Shown: positions 54,615-63,103 of the stretch, one piece after another | Position numbering within the stretch: position 1 is the stretch's first letter | Layout of the letters: every line of letters starts with the position of its first letter | NCBI RefSeq assembly: GCF_003862475.1 | Contig: NZ_RRCO01000005.1 | Coordinates: 62,001-126,000, forward strand | DNA from: Lachnoanaerobaculum gingivalis | Lineage (GTDB): Bacteria > Bacillota > Clostridia > Lachnospirales > Lachnospiraceae | DNA: 64,000 bases | Direction: 5' to 3' | Translations under genes and position numbers: made by a program | Notes under the pieces: model-generated | The model's database searches: none | Seen by the model: the letters and a program-made list of their open reading frames with translations, nothing else | Told to the model about the DNA's origin: nothing

Positions 54615-55790
54615 CTACTTTCTGACAGCGTCACTATCTATAGCGGCTTTTTCTACCGCCTCGGCTACAGCCTGTGCTACAGACTTATCAAGTGCGGAAG
54701 GTATAATATTTTCCGCATTGAGATCCTCAGGTTTTATATATTCAGCAATGGCCTTTGCTGCGGCTTTTTTCATATCATAATTAATATCTCTTGCACCTGC
54801 ATTAAGTGCTCCTCTGAATATTCCCGGAAATGCAAGCACATTGTTTATCTGATTAGGTCTGTCACTTCTTCCTGTACCCATTACAGCCACACCTGCTTTT
54901 ATAGCATCATCATATGAGATTTCGGGATTCGGATTTGCCATGGCAAAGACTATAGGATTATCAGCCATTGTCTTTATCATATCCTTTGTAAGAATATTTG
55001 CTACGGAAACTCCTATAAACACATCCGCACCTACAAGCGCATCAGAGAGATTCCCTCTCATATCATCAAGATTTGTAACAGTACATAACCACTTTTTGTG
55101 ATCTTTTATTCCCTCTGCTCTTTCCTTATAAAGAATACCGAACTCATCACAAGCTGTTATATTCTTTACACCCGACTCAAGAAGCATCTTAATAATGGCT
55201 GTTCCTGCACTTCCCGGTCCGTTTAAAACAACCTTTATCTCAGACATTTCTTTTTTTACAAGTTTAAGCGCATTAATAAGTGCGGCAGTAACCACTATGG
55301 CAGTACCGTGTTGATCATCATGAAATACCGGTATCTCAAGTTCTTTTTCAAGTTTTTCTTCTATTTCAAAGCATTTAGGTGAAGCGATATCCTCTAAATT
55401 TATACCGCCGAAGCATGGCGCAATGTTCTTCACAGTCCTAATTATTTCCTCGGTATCCTTAGTATCTACACATATAGGAAATGCATCCACATCTCCGAAC
55501 TCTTTAAACAGTATTGCCTTACCTTCCATTACAGGCATGGCAGCCTTCGGACCAATATCTCCAAGTCCCAGTACGGCCGTTCCGTCGGAAACCACTGCCA
55601 CCAGATTTTTCTTGGCTGTATACTTCCATACATTTTCAGGATCCTTTGCTATCTCTCTACAAGGCTCTGCCACTCCCGGTGTATATGCAGTGCTTAAATC
55701 ATCTCTACTGTTTATTTTTATTTTACTTACAACGGCAACCTTGCCGCCATTTTTCTCATGTAATTTTAAAGCTTCTTTACTATAATCCAT
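54615..55790 (-). CDS. NAD(P)-dependent malic enzyme
   Basis: 391 residues from ATG 55790 (MDYSKEALKLHEK), 6 nt after GGAG. Blocks: AYTPGVAEPCREI (substrate site), VFHDDQHGTAIVVTAALINA (metal-binding Asp pair) and VVLNGPGSAGTAIIKMLLES (dinucleotide binding). This is the short bacterial form, lacking the phosphotransacetylase-like domain of MaeB. It decarboxylates malate to pyruvate with NAD(P)H formation. Confidence 0.93.
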   Translation of the reverse strand: MDYSKEALKLHEKNGGKVAVVSKIKINSRDDLSTAYTPGVAEPCREIAKDPENVWKYTAKKNLVAVVSDGTAVLGLGDIGPKAAMPVMEGKAILFKEFGDVDAFPICVDTKDTEEIIRTVKNIAPCFGGINLEDIASPKCFEIEEKLEKELEIPVFHDDQHGTAIVVTAALINALKLVKKEMSEIKVVLNGPGSAGTAIIKMLLESGVKNITACDEFGILYKERAEGIKDHKKWLCTVTNLDDMRGNLSDALVGADVFIGVSVANILTKDMIKTMADNPIVFAMANPNPEISYDDAIKAGVAVMGTGRSDRPNQINNVLAFPGIFRGALNAGARDINYDMKKAAAKAIAEYIKPEDLNAENIIPSALDKSVAQAVAEAVEKAAIDSDAVRK

Positions 55791-55977
55791 ATTAGTCTCC
55801 ATTCCGCCGCATCTTAACTGCTGCATCAACAGCCATGAAAACATTTTTCACACTGTATTTTAAACTTATAAAATTCTTTGATGTATTCTAGCACAAATAA
55901 ATATACTTTTCCACATGCAAAAGGCGGATCTGTGCATAACCCGCCCTAATAAGTAATTATTCATATCTTTTTACAAA

Positions 55978-56010
55978 TAAAAAAAGCTGTACGAAATACT
56001 CATACAGCTT
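55978..56010 (-). terminator. Terminator of tRNA-Leu transcript
   Basis: AAGCTGTA (56003-56010 on minus) and TACAGCTT (55984-55991) form a perfect 8-bp stem with an 11-nt loop, followed by a U run on the minus strand. It is directly after the tRNA 3' end. Confidence 0.8.
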
Positions 56011-56012
56011 AC

Positions 56013-56095
56013 TGCCGGTGGCGAGACTCGAACTCGCACACCCTTTCGAATAACAGATTTTGAGTCTGTCGCGTCTGCCATTCCGCCACACCGGC
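56013..56095 (-). tRNA. tRNA-Leu (anticodon CAA)
   Basis: On the minus strand the acceptor GCCGGTG (56089-56095) pairs with CACCGGC (56014-56020), with discriminator A at 56013. The anticodon stem CAGA/TCTG encloses CTCAAAA, anticodon CAA, reading UUG. A long variable arm and T-arm (GAGTTCGAGTCTC) make it a class II tRNA-Leu. No CCA is encoded. Confidence 0.93.
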
Positions 56096-56108
56096 TCATT
56101 ACTTGACA

Positions 56109-56137
56109 ATATTAGCATATGGACGCAATATTTGCAA
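56109..56137 (-). promoter_or_regulatory. Promoter of tRNA-Leu
   Basis: On the minus strand TTGCAA (56132-56137), 17 bp and TAATAT (56109-56114), with TGC just before the -10. The first base of the -35 is the last base of the insertion-sequence target duplication, so the IS sits immediately upstream of this promoter and leaves it intact. Confidence 0.65.
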
Positions 56138-56165
56138 GTAATTTTTTCCTATTTAATCCTTCCTT
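56137..56165. repeat. Left 29-bp target-site duplication
   Basis: These 29 bases recur exactly at 57741-57769, flanking the insertion sequence. In the right-hand copy they include the stop codon and last codons of the methyltransferase gene, so that copy marks the original site. Confidence 0.85.
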
Positions 56166-56288
56166 TATAAGCCATAAATGATAAAGTCCTAGTATACCAC
56201 AAATAAAAATGTCCCACTTATGGTAGAATAGTATTTTGTATATTCTAACACTAGGAGGGACTGACTTATCAGAAAGGTTATTTTATCA

Positions 56289-57677
56289 ATGAATGAACAA
56301 AGAAAATATGAGGTTATTAAAGGGCTGGTAGATCACCCGGATACAGCTAATAAGGATAGAGCTGCTCTTATCCTAGGATGCACCAAGAGGCATATAAACC
56401 GTATGATACAAGGTTATATTAAAGATGGTAAGGCATTCTTTATCCATGGTAACAGAGGTAAGAAGCCTGCTACCACTATCCGTCCTGATGTCAGAAGTCA
56501 GGTTATTGATCTATACAGAACTAAATACTACGAGGCTAACTTTGAACACTATACGGAGCTTCTTAAAAAGCATGAGGGTATAAGCATCTCTTCTTCCTCT
56601 GTAATGAGTATTTTGGAGTCAGAGTACATTCTATCTCCAAAGGCTACAAAAGCTAAGCGTAGACGCATTAAGCAGGCTCTCAGAGCCAAGAAGCAAGCTG
56701 CAACATCAAAAAAGGAATTATCACAGATACAAGCTAACTTAGTAGCAGTTGAAGATGCTCACAGTCGTCGTCCAAGATGTGCTTATTTCGGCGAATTGCT
56801 TCAAATGGATGCTACACCTTATGAATGGGTGCCCGGACAGATATGGCATCTACATTTGGCCATTGATGATGCCTCAGGTGTTGTTACGGGTGCATGGTTT
56901 GATACTCAAGAGACTCTTAACGGCTACTACCATGTGTTTGAACAGATTCTTACTGATTATGGTATTCCCTATAAGTTTCTTACTGATAAACGAACTGTAT
57001 TTACATACAAGAAAAAAGGTGCCTTATCTGACGACAAAGACACCTATACACAGTTCGCTTACGCCTGCAAGCAACTTGGTATACAACTTGAATCAAGCAG
57101 CGTACCACAGGCTAAAGGACGCATAGAACGATTGAATCAAACCTTACAGTCACGCCTGCCTATTGAGTTTAGACTCGCAGGCGTAACCGACATCAATAAT
57201 GCCAATGAATTCCTTTACCACTACATAAAAGAATTCAATGAGAAGTTCTCACTTCCATGTAATGGTATCAAATCTGTCTTTGAAAAGCAACCGTCTAAAG
57301 AAAAAATAAATCTTACTTTGGCGGTTTTAACCGAGAGAACTGTTGATGCCGGACATGCGATTCAATTCGAGAAGAAATTTTATAAGATGGTAGATAATAA
57401 AGGAATGCAGACCCATTACCGAAAAGGTACCAAGGTTATGCTTATCAAAGCATTTGATAGGTCTTTGTTTGCGTGCGTAAATGACAAAGATATTTACGCT
57501 CTGGAAGAAATACCGCCCCATGAGTATAAATCTAAGGACTTGGATGCTGATTACAAACAACCCGAGCCTAGAAAACCTTATATTCCACCAATGAACCATC
57601 CTTGGAGATTAGGTGCCTTTTATAAATTCGTACACTCACAGCCACACAGAATTGAAGAAGACATAAAAAGTGCATGA
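56289..57677 (+). CDS. DDE transposase, IS1202-like (ISNCY)
   Basis: 462 residues. The N-terminal HTH region (KDRAALILGCTKRHINRMIQ, residues 23-42) is followed by a second HTH-like segment and an rve-type integrase core. The catalytic triad is D in LLQMDATPYEW (near 173), D in KFLTDKRTVF (near 233) and E in KGRIERLNQTL (near 278). A Pro-rich C-terminus ends in EDIKSA. The frame looks intact, so the element may be active. AGAAAGG lies 11 nt before ATG 56289; GGAGGG is further upstream. Confidence 0.9.
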   Translation: MNEQRKYEVIKGLVDHPDTANKDRAALILGCTKRHINRMIQGYIKDGKAFFIHGNRGKKPATTIRPDVRSQVIDLYRTKYYEANFEHYTELLKKHEGISISSSSVMSILESEYILSPKATKAKRRRIKQALRAKKQAATSKKELSQIQANLVAVEDAHSRRPRCAYFGELLQMDATPYEWVPGQIWHLHLAIDDASGVVTGAWFDTQETLNGYYHVFEQILTDYGIPYKFLTDKRTVFTYKKKGALSDDKDTYTQFAYACKQLGIQLESSSVPQAKGRIERLNQTLQSRLPIEFRLAGVTDINNANEFLYHYIKEFNEKFSLPCNGIKSVFEKQPSKEKINLTLAVLTERTVDAGHAIQFEKKFYKMVDNKGMQTHYRKGTKVMLIKAFDRSLFACVNDKDIYALEEIPPHEYKSKDLDADYKQPEPRKPYIPPMNHPWRLGAFYKFVHSQPHRIEEDIKSA

Positions 57678-57680
57678 TAA

Positions 57681-57715
57681 AAGCCCCTTTTATGGGGCTT
57701 ATAAATTAATTTTTT
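57681..57715 (+). terminator. Terminator of the transposase gene
   Basis: AAGCCCC (57681-57687) pairs with GGGGCTT (57694-57700) with a 6-nt loop. A T-rich stretch follows (AATTTTTTT at 57709-57717). Confidence 0.7.
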
Positions 57716-57740
57716 TGGGACATAATCATTTATGCTTGAC

Positions 57741-57769
57741 AGTAATTTTTTCCTATTTAATCCTTCCTT
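57741..57769. repeat. Right 29-bp target-site duplication
   Basis: An exact copy of 56137-56165. It contains the methyltransferase stop codon (57757-57759), so the IS went in just past the end of that gene without breaking it. Confidence 0.85.
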
Positions 57770-58515
57770 CCGGCAAAACAAATATAGCCCAGTTCCTTTT
57801 TATTATCCATCATAAAGCTACGCATTCTCTGAAAATATTCTTTATTAAATTCCTGCAACCCTGTTTTTATAATACTTAATGCTTCAAATATTCCCTCATC
57901 TTTCATCATTCCTGGGATGCTCATAAGTGTCATAGGTCCTATTTTCTTGTCTACTTTAAATCCCACACTTTCAAAGCAGCCTTCCCAGCCATCACTTAAG
58001 AGTGGCTCGACATTTACATTTATAGCTCTACTAAGACCGACTCTTAACTCCTTTGCTCTGTCTAAATTGTCTGTAATTAATACCACATCCTGGGTTAGAA
58101 CTATTCCTCCGGGTTTTAGTACCCTGTAATACTCTCTTAAAGCCTTCTCCTTTTGCTCACCCAAAAGCATTGTAAGCATAGCTTCATTGATTACCACATC
58201 AAAGCTTTCGTCATCAAAAGGGAGATCAAATGCATTTCCACATATAGCTTTTGCTCTGTTCTCCAAACCGTTTTCTTTTATTTTTCTATTTGCTTTTTCA
58301 ATTGCTTTCTCATCAAGGTCCACACCCACAACATCACATCCGTACTTTTTTGCTATATGAACTAAAGTAGTTCCCATATTACAGGCAACTTCTAAAACCT
58401 TTGAGTCATTCTTAATATTTGCTTTTTCAAGCAGCCAGCTGGTTGCCTCTATACCACCCGGTCTAAGTCTCGTTTTGCCGATTCTTGCCAGAAATTCATG
58501 TCCTTTTTCCGCCAT
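57757..58515 (-). CDS. Class I SAM-dependent methyltransferase
   Basis: 252 residues. Motif I is VLEVACNMGTTLVHIA (near 40-55), and DVVGVDLDEKAIEKANRKI gives the acidic ribose-binding loop. FDVVINEAMLTMLLGEQKEK is motif II. The Rossmann core spans residues 35-165, with a helical C-terminus. The substrate is unknown; ubiE-like small-molecule methylases look closest. AGGAG precedes ATG 58515. The 126-bp gap upstream is AT-rich with no clear signal. Confidence 0.85.
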   Translation of the reverse strand: MAEKGHEFLARIGKTRLRPGGIEATSWLLEKANIKNDSKVLEVACNMGTTLVHIAKKYGCDVVGVDLDEKAIEKANRKIKENGLENRAKAICGNAFDLPFDDESFDVVINEAMLTMLLGEQKEKALREYYRVLKPGGIVLTQDVVLITDNLDRAKELRVGLSRAINVNVEPLLSDGWEGCFESVGFKVDKKIGPMTLMSIPGMMKDEGIFEALSIIKTGLQEFNKEYFQRMRSFMMDNKKELGYICFAGRKD

Positions 58516-58641
58516 AATGATCCTCCTGTATATAAAACTATATCTAATTTGGTTAGGTTTATCTAACTAAATTATAACATATTGTTTTTAAAATATACAG
58601 AACATAATTGTATTTATATATGTTATAGTTTAAATAAAGCG

Positions 58642-60003
58642 CTATCTACTACCAATATTTTCCATATCTATTTTTGTATTCTTATATAGTACAAAGCTGA
58701 ACACTACACAAATCAACTCCGTTATTAAAAATGCGCTCCATATTCCTTTTAGCCCGAATGTCTTTGATCCTATAAACATTACCGGAACCAGTACCAAAAG
58801 TTGTCTGCAAAGATTTATCAATATACTTTTGCCTACATTCTTTGTAGACTGCATATATGATGCTATCATTGTGGTAATACCTACAAACACATAGCCAAGA
58901 CTCATTATCCTGATACCAAAAATCCCAAAATCAAACATCTCTTTCGGAGGATTAAAGGTCCGTAAAATATTTTTTGTAAAAGTCCAAAGCATTACTATAC
59001 TGAATGATGTAAGTATTATTGCAACAATTGTGCCTATCTTTAGGCTCTCCTTTAACCTGTCCTCTCTTTTTGCACCGTAGTTATAGCTCATAACAGGTAT
59101 GCATCCCTGTATAAGTCCGTTCAATGTCATTATTACCATCTGCTGTATCTTAAAATATGCTCCAAAAAAAGCTATTGCAATCTCCGAATATTCTTTCAAA
59201 AAGAGATTTGTATTATATACCATTGCCGCACCAAGCACATTCATTATAAAAGAAGGAAAACCTACTACAAAGATATCCCTTACATGATCAAACCGAATTA
59301 GAAAGTATTTTAAACCCAATTTGACCTTTTGCTTTTGGAATATCAATACCAAAAATGCCAAAACAGTCGAAATAGTATATCCCATAACCGTTGCAATAGC
59401 TGCACCTCTCACTCCCATCGGTTTAAATCCGAAGTATCCGAATATAAGTATAGGATCAAATATAAGATTGGTTAATACACCCGCTATTTGAAAGCACATA
59501 GGTGCCAGCATATTTCCGGTTCCCTGCAATACTTTTTGTATACAAATATGTACTGCACATGGAATTGCCATAAATACACATATATCCATATACTCCAATG
59601 CCAAACCGATAGTCTCCTGATCGCTTGTAAATGAAAGTATAAATCCCCTTATAATGTTCATTGTTATAAAGGTTACCAAACTGCTCACAACAAAAGACAC
59701 TATTATTCCATTAGCCACTATCGTATTAGCCTTTTCCTCATCCTTTTCTCCTAGATATTTTGCAACCAGCACACTGACGCCTACTCCTATCCAAATAGCT
59801 ATAGCAATATAAAGTGTGGTAATGGGGAAAATTATGGATACAGCACTTAATGATTTTTCACTTACACATGATACAAATATGCAATCCAAAAGATTATATG
59901 AGTACTGCATGCACATAGAAATAAGAGGAGGTATGGACATCTTTAAAATAAGAGATTTTATAGGTTCCACCTCCATTTTATTTTTCACAAGAACTTCTTC
60001 CAT
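58642..60003 (-). CDS. MATE-family efflux transporter
   Basis: 453 residues with twelve hydrophobic helices (two MatE repeats), including LLDCIFVSCVSEKSLSAVSI and QKVLQGTGNMLAPMCFQIAG. GGAGG lies just before ATG 60003. It is only distantly similar to the MATE protein at 35871-37160. The substrate cannot be predicted. Confidence 0.88.
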   Translation of the reverse strand: MEEVLVKNKMEVEPIKSLILKMSIPPLISMCMQYSYNLLDCIFVSCVSEKSLSAVSIIFPITTLYIAIAIWIGVGVSVLVAKYLGEKDEEKANTIVANGIIVSFVVSSLVTFITMNIIRGFILSFTSDQETIGLALEYMDICVFMAIPCAVHICIQKVLQGTGNMLAPMCFQIAGVLTNLIFDPILIFGYFGFKPMGVRGAAIATVMGYTISTVLAFLVLIFQKQKVKLGLKYFLIRFDHVRDIFVVGFPSFIMNVLGAAMVYNTNLFLKEYSEIAIAFFGAYFKIQQMVIMTLNGLIQGCIPVMSYNYGAKREDRLKESLKIGTIVAIILTSFSIVMLWTFTKNILRTFNPPKEMFDFGIFGIRIMSLGYVFVGITTMIASYMQSTKNVGKSILINLCRQLLVLVPVMFIGSKTFGLKGIWSAFLITELICVVFSFVLYKNTKIDMENIGSR

Positions 60004-60032
60004 ATCTCCTCCTTAATTTTTTAAAACTGTAA

Positions 60033-60065
60033 ATAAACAAAAGCAGGGGTAGCATAAGCCACCCC
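60033..60065 (-). terminator. Terminator of the etf operon
   Basis: On the minus strand GGGGTGGC (60058-60065), loop TTAT and GCTACCCC (60046-60053) form an 8-bp GC-rich stem (one G-U), followed by TGCTTTTGTTTATTT. It lies 25 nt after the etfA stop. Confidence 0.8.
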
Positions 60066-60089
60066 ATATTTAAATTTTACCTGTAAATG

Positions 60090-61127
60090 CTATAGAGTAA
60101 ACTCTCCCGCTTCTATGCTTGAAACAAGTGCCGGTATAATTTCTTTTAAATCGCCCACGATACCGTAATCACAAATATCAAATATAGGTGCATTTTTATC
60201 TGTATTTATTGCAACAATATACTTTGATTCGCTCATTCCGGCCAAATGCTGTATAGCACCCGATATACCGCAAGCAATATATAAATCAGGTCTGACAGTC
60301 GTTCCTGTCTGGCCCACCTGGTGAGAAGAGTCTATCCATCCTGCGTCCACACAGGCACGAGATGAACCCACCTCACCGCCCAGAGCTTTAGCAAGACTTT
60401 CAATCAATGCAAAACCGTCTTTATTTTTTATTCCTCTACCGCCTGATACAATAATCTTTGCATCTATCAAATTTACTCGTTTTTGATCATGTTCAATTGT
60501 TCCTATAAGTTTTGATCTTATATCTTCTTCTTTCAAATCAGGTATAATCTTTTCAAAACTTGCATTTGACTTTTCAATTTTCTTTGCCCTTGCCATCACT
60601 CCCGGCCTTACGGTTGCCATCTGTGGTCTGTTTTTCGGACAAATAATTGTAGCCATAATATTTCCGCCAAAAGCAGGTCTTGTCATAAGAAGCTTCTTGT
60701 CTTCCGTATCCACCTCAAGCCCTGTACAATCGGCAGTAAGTCCTGTTCCAAGTCTTGCGGCAAGTCTAGGACCTATATCCCTGCCTATAGAGGTTGCACC
60801 AACCAAAAGAACTTCCGGTTTTCTTAGTTTTACTTCTTTTGAAAGTACCTCCACAAATCCCAAAGTGGAGAAATCTTTTAAGAGTTCATGTTCTACATAG
60901 TATACTATATCGACATCATACTCCACAAGTTCCTTTGCAGCCTCTTCTATATTATAGCCCGGCACAATTACTGCAAGTTTTTTTCCAAGATTATTTGCAA
61001 GTTTTCTGCCTTCACCCATCAGTTCCAATGTTATAGGCAAAATCTTACCGTTTACAGTTTCTGCAAGTACCCATACATCTTTATAGTCATTAATATTAAT
61101 GTCTTGATTTACCTTTGCTCTTTCCAC
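60090..61127 (-). CDS. etfA: Electron transfer flavoprotein alpha subunit
   Basis: 345 residues, starting at a GTG that overlaps the etfB stop (TAGTG). The C-terminal FAD domain has SGGRGIKNKDGFALIESLAK, VGSSRACVDAGWIDSSHQVG and GQTGTTVRPDLYIACGISGA. It pairs with EtfB and passes electrons to or from the acyl-CoA dehydrogenase of the same operon. There is no N-terminal ferredoxin domain. Confidence 0.96.
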   Translation of the reverse strand: MERAKVNQDININDYKDVWVLAETVNGKILPITLELMGEGRKLANNLGKKLAVIVPGYNIEEAAKELVEYDVDIVYYVEHELLKDFSTLGFVEVLSKEVKLRKPEVLLVGATSIGRDIGPRLAARLGTGLTADCTGLEVDTEDKKLLMTRPAFGGNIMATIICPKNRPQMATVRPGVMARAKKIEKSNASFEKIIPDLKEEDIRSKLIGTIEHDQKRVNLIDAKIIVSGGRGIKNKDGFALIESLAKALGGEVGSSRACVDAGWIDSSHQVGQTGTTVRPDLYIACGISGAIQHLAGMSESKYIVAINTDKNAPIFDICDYGIVGDLKEIIPALVSSIEAGEFTL

Positions 61128-61939
61128 TACTTGGCACCTCCGGACTGTATCAATTTATTCTCATATAGCTTTGTCAAAAGAAGCTTGGCTTTTTCCATGG
61201 CCGTATTTCCTTCTATAAACTCACTATGCTTTTCTTTTACAGGCACGAATGAACGATGTACATTAGTTGGAGAACCTTTGATACCTATCTGAGTTTCATC
61301 CACATTCAAGTCATCAAAGGTAAGTACCTTCACCAATTCTTCATCGCTCTCATAAGCTTTAAAGATTCCTTTTACACTTGGATATCTTGCAGTGTTAAGT
61401 TCTTTGATAGCTGTGATAAGAGTAGGAAGCTTTACTTCAAATTCATAGTCTCTTGACTCACAAAATCTTTTTACTCTGACTGTACCGTCTTTTAGTTCCA
61501 ACTCCTTTGCATATGTAACCTGCGGTATATTAAGGAACTCCGCTATCTCAGGACCAACCTGAGCGGTATCACCGTCTATAGCCTGTCTGCCACATATAAT
61601 CAAATCATAATCGCCTATTTTTTCTATAGCAGCCGCCAAAATGGTTGCTGTAGCCCAAGTATCGGATCCACCGAATTTTCTGTCACTTATAAGATAAGCA
61701 TTGTCAGCGCCCATAGCCAGAGCCTCAAGTAGTGCTTCCTTTGCCTGCATAGGTCCCATACTTACTACAACGACCTTCGCACCATTCTCATCCTTTATTT
61801 TTAATGCCGCTTCAAGTGCATTCTTATCATCAGGATTTATTATACTTTCCACCCCGTCTCTGATAAGTGTTTTTGTCTCAGGGTTAATCTTGACTTCACT
61901 TGTATTTGGCACCTGCTTTATACATACAATGATCTTCAT
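61127..61939 (-). CDS. etfB: Electron transfer flavoprotein beta subunit
   Basis: 270 residues. MKIIVCIKQVPNTSEVKINP at the start and DLIICGRQAIDGDTAQVGPE (the nucleotide/flavin-binding segment near 115-134) are diagnostic. In clostridia such subunits can carry the bifurcating FAD or AMP; whether this pair bifurcates cannot be told here. It lies 8 bp after the acyl-CoA dehydrogenase gene. Confidence 0.96.
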   Translation of the reverse strand: MKIIVCIKQVPNTSEVKINPETKTLIRDGVESIINPDDKNALEAALKIKDENGAKVVVVSMGPMQAKEALLEALAMGADNAYLISDRKFGGSDTWATATILAAAIEKIGDYDLIICGRQAIDGDTAQVGPEIAEFLNIPQVTYAKELELKDGTVRVKRFCESRDYEFEVKLPTLITAIKELNTARYPSVKGIFKAYESDEELVKVLTFDDLNVDETQIGIKGSPTNVHRSFVPVKEKHSEFIEGNTAMEKAKLLLTKLYENKLIQSGGAK

Positions 61940-61947
61940 AATACCCC

Positions 61948-63090
61948 CTATTTCAGCACTTCTCTGGCTATAACAACCTTGTGAATCTCTGAAGTACCTT
62001 CGTATATTTCTGTTATTTTTGCATCACGGTACATTCTCTCCAATGGGTAGTCTCTCATATATCCATATCCTCCATGTATCTGTAATGCCTTATCCGTTAC
62101 TTCAACAGCTACCTTTGATGCATTAAACTTTGCAATAGCAGCCTCTTTTGTATATGGCATACCGCTTACTTTAAGGCTTGCCGCTCTGTATGTCATCCAT
62201 CTTGCACACTCAACCTTTGTAGCCATCTCTGCAAGATACCATTGCAAGCCCTGCAATGAGGAAATAGGTCTGCCAAATTGTACTCTTTCTTTTGTGTACT
62301 TTACGCTTTCATCCAATGCACCTGCTGCAATACCCACAGCCTGCGCCGCAATTCCTATTCTTGCGCCGTCAAGTGCAGTCATTGCAATTTTAAATCCCTT
62401 ACCGAGCGGTCCTATAAGATTATCCTTTGGAACTCTGCAATTATCAAATATAAGCTCAGCTGTCTCTGATCCATGAAGTCCCATCTTATCTTCTATCTTA
62501 CCTATTGAAAATCCCGGTGTACCACGCTCTACCAATATACAGCTTAGTCCCTTAGTCTTTAACTCAGGTGAGGTAAGAGCAAATACCAATACATATTTTG
62601 CCAATCCTCCACCTGTTATAAAACATTTTGTACCGTTTAGTACATATTCCTGTGTTTTCTCATCAAATATAGCTGTTGTTCTTGCACTTCCTGCATCAGA
62701 TCCGGCATTCGGCTCGGTGAGGGCAAATGCCCCCAACTCGCCTCCTGAACATACTACCGGCAAATATTTTTGCTTTTGTTCTTCAGTACCGAATTTTCCG
62801 ATTACTGAAGCAAATATAGTATGTATTGAAAGTGTAGCTGCAGTAGAACCGCAGTATTTAGCTATTTCTTCCACAGCAATTATCTTTTCGATATCGCTGC
62901 CTCCGCTACCGCCGTATTTTTCCTCAGTTCCTATACCGGTTAATCCCATCTTGGTCATCTCCAAAAATAAATCCTTTGGAAATTTTCCGCTTCTATCTAT
63001 TTCTTCAGCTCTTGGTTTCACCACATTTTCACTGAAGTCGGCTACAGTCTTTTTCAGCATCAACTGTGCTTTGGAAAAATTAAAATCCAT
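61948..63090 (-). CDS. Acyl-CoA dehydrogenase (butyryl-CoA dehydrogenase-like)
   Basis: 380 residues. FALTEPNAGSDAGSARTTA (FAD/substrate loop), GYMRDYPLERMYRDAKITEI and the catalytic glutamate E364 in YEGTSEIHK match short-chain acyl-CoA dehydrogenases. With EtfBA it would reduce an enoyl-CoA, such as crotonyl-CoA or an aryl- or branched-chain acrylyl-CoA. The neighbouring CaiB-type CoA transferase makes an amino-acid-derived or carnitine-like substrate as likely as crotonyl-CoA. It is therefore not named bcd. Confidence 0.92.
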   Translation of the reverse strand: MDFNFSKAQLMLKKTVADFSENVVKPRAEEIDRSGKFPKDLFLEMTKMGLTGIGTEEKYGGSGGSDIEKIIAVEEIAKYCGSTAATLSIHTIFASVIGKFGTEEQKQKYLPVVCSGGELGAFALTEPNAGSDAGSARTTAIFDEKTQEYVLNGTKCFITGGGLAKYVLVFALTSPELKTKGLSCILVERGTPGFSIGKIEDKMGLHGSETAELIFDNCRVPKDNLIGPLGKGFKIAMTALDGARIGIAAQAVGIAAGALDESVKYTKERVQFGRPISSLQGLQWYLAEMATKVECARWMTYRAASLKVSGMPYTKEAAIAKFNASKVAVEVTDKALQIHGGYGYMRDYPLERMYRDAKITEIYEGTSEIHKVVIAREVLK

Positions 63091-63103
63091 TTCTTTTCCT
63101 CCA

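Larger units (their letters stand above)
56166..57740 (+). mobile_element. IS1202-like insertion sequence (about 1.57 kb)
   Basis: One transposase gene is bounded by imperfect inverted termini. The left end has GCCATAAATGATAAAGTCC (56171-56189) and the right end, reverse-complemented, GCATAAATGATTATGTCC (57719-57736). Exact 29-bp direct repeats flank it. IS1202-type elements are known for inverted repeats of this size and target duplications of about 23-29 bp, whereas most IS make 2-14 bp. The exact tips of the element can shift by a few bases. Confidence 0.85.
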
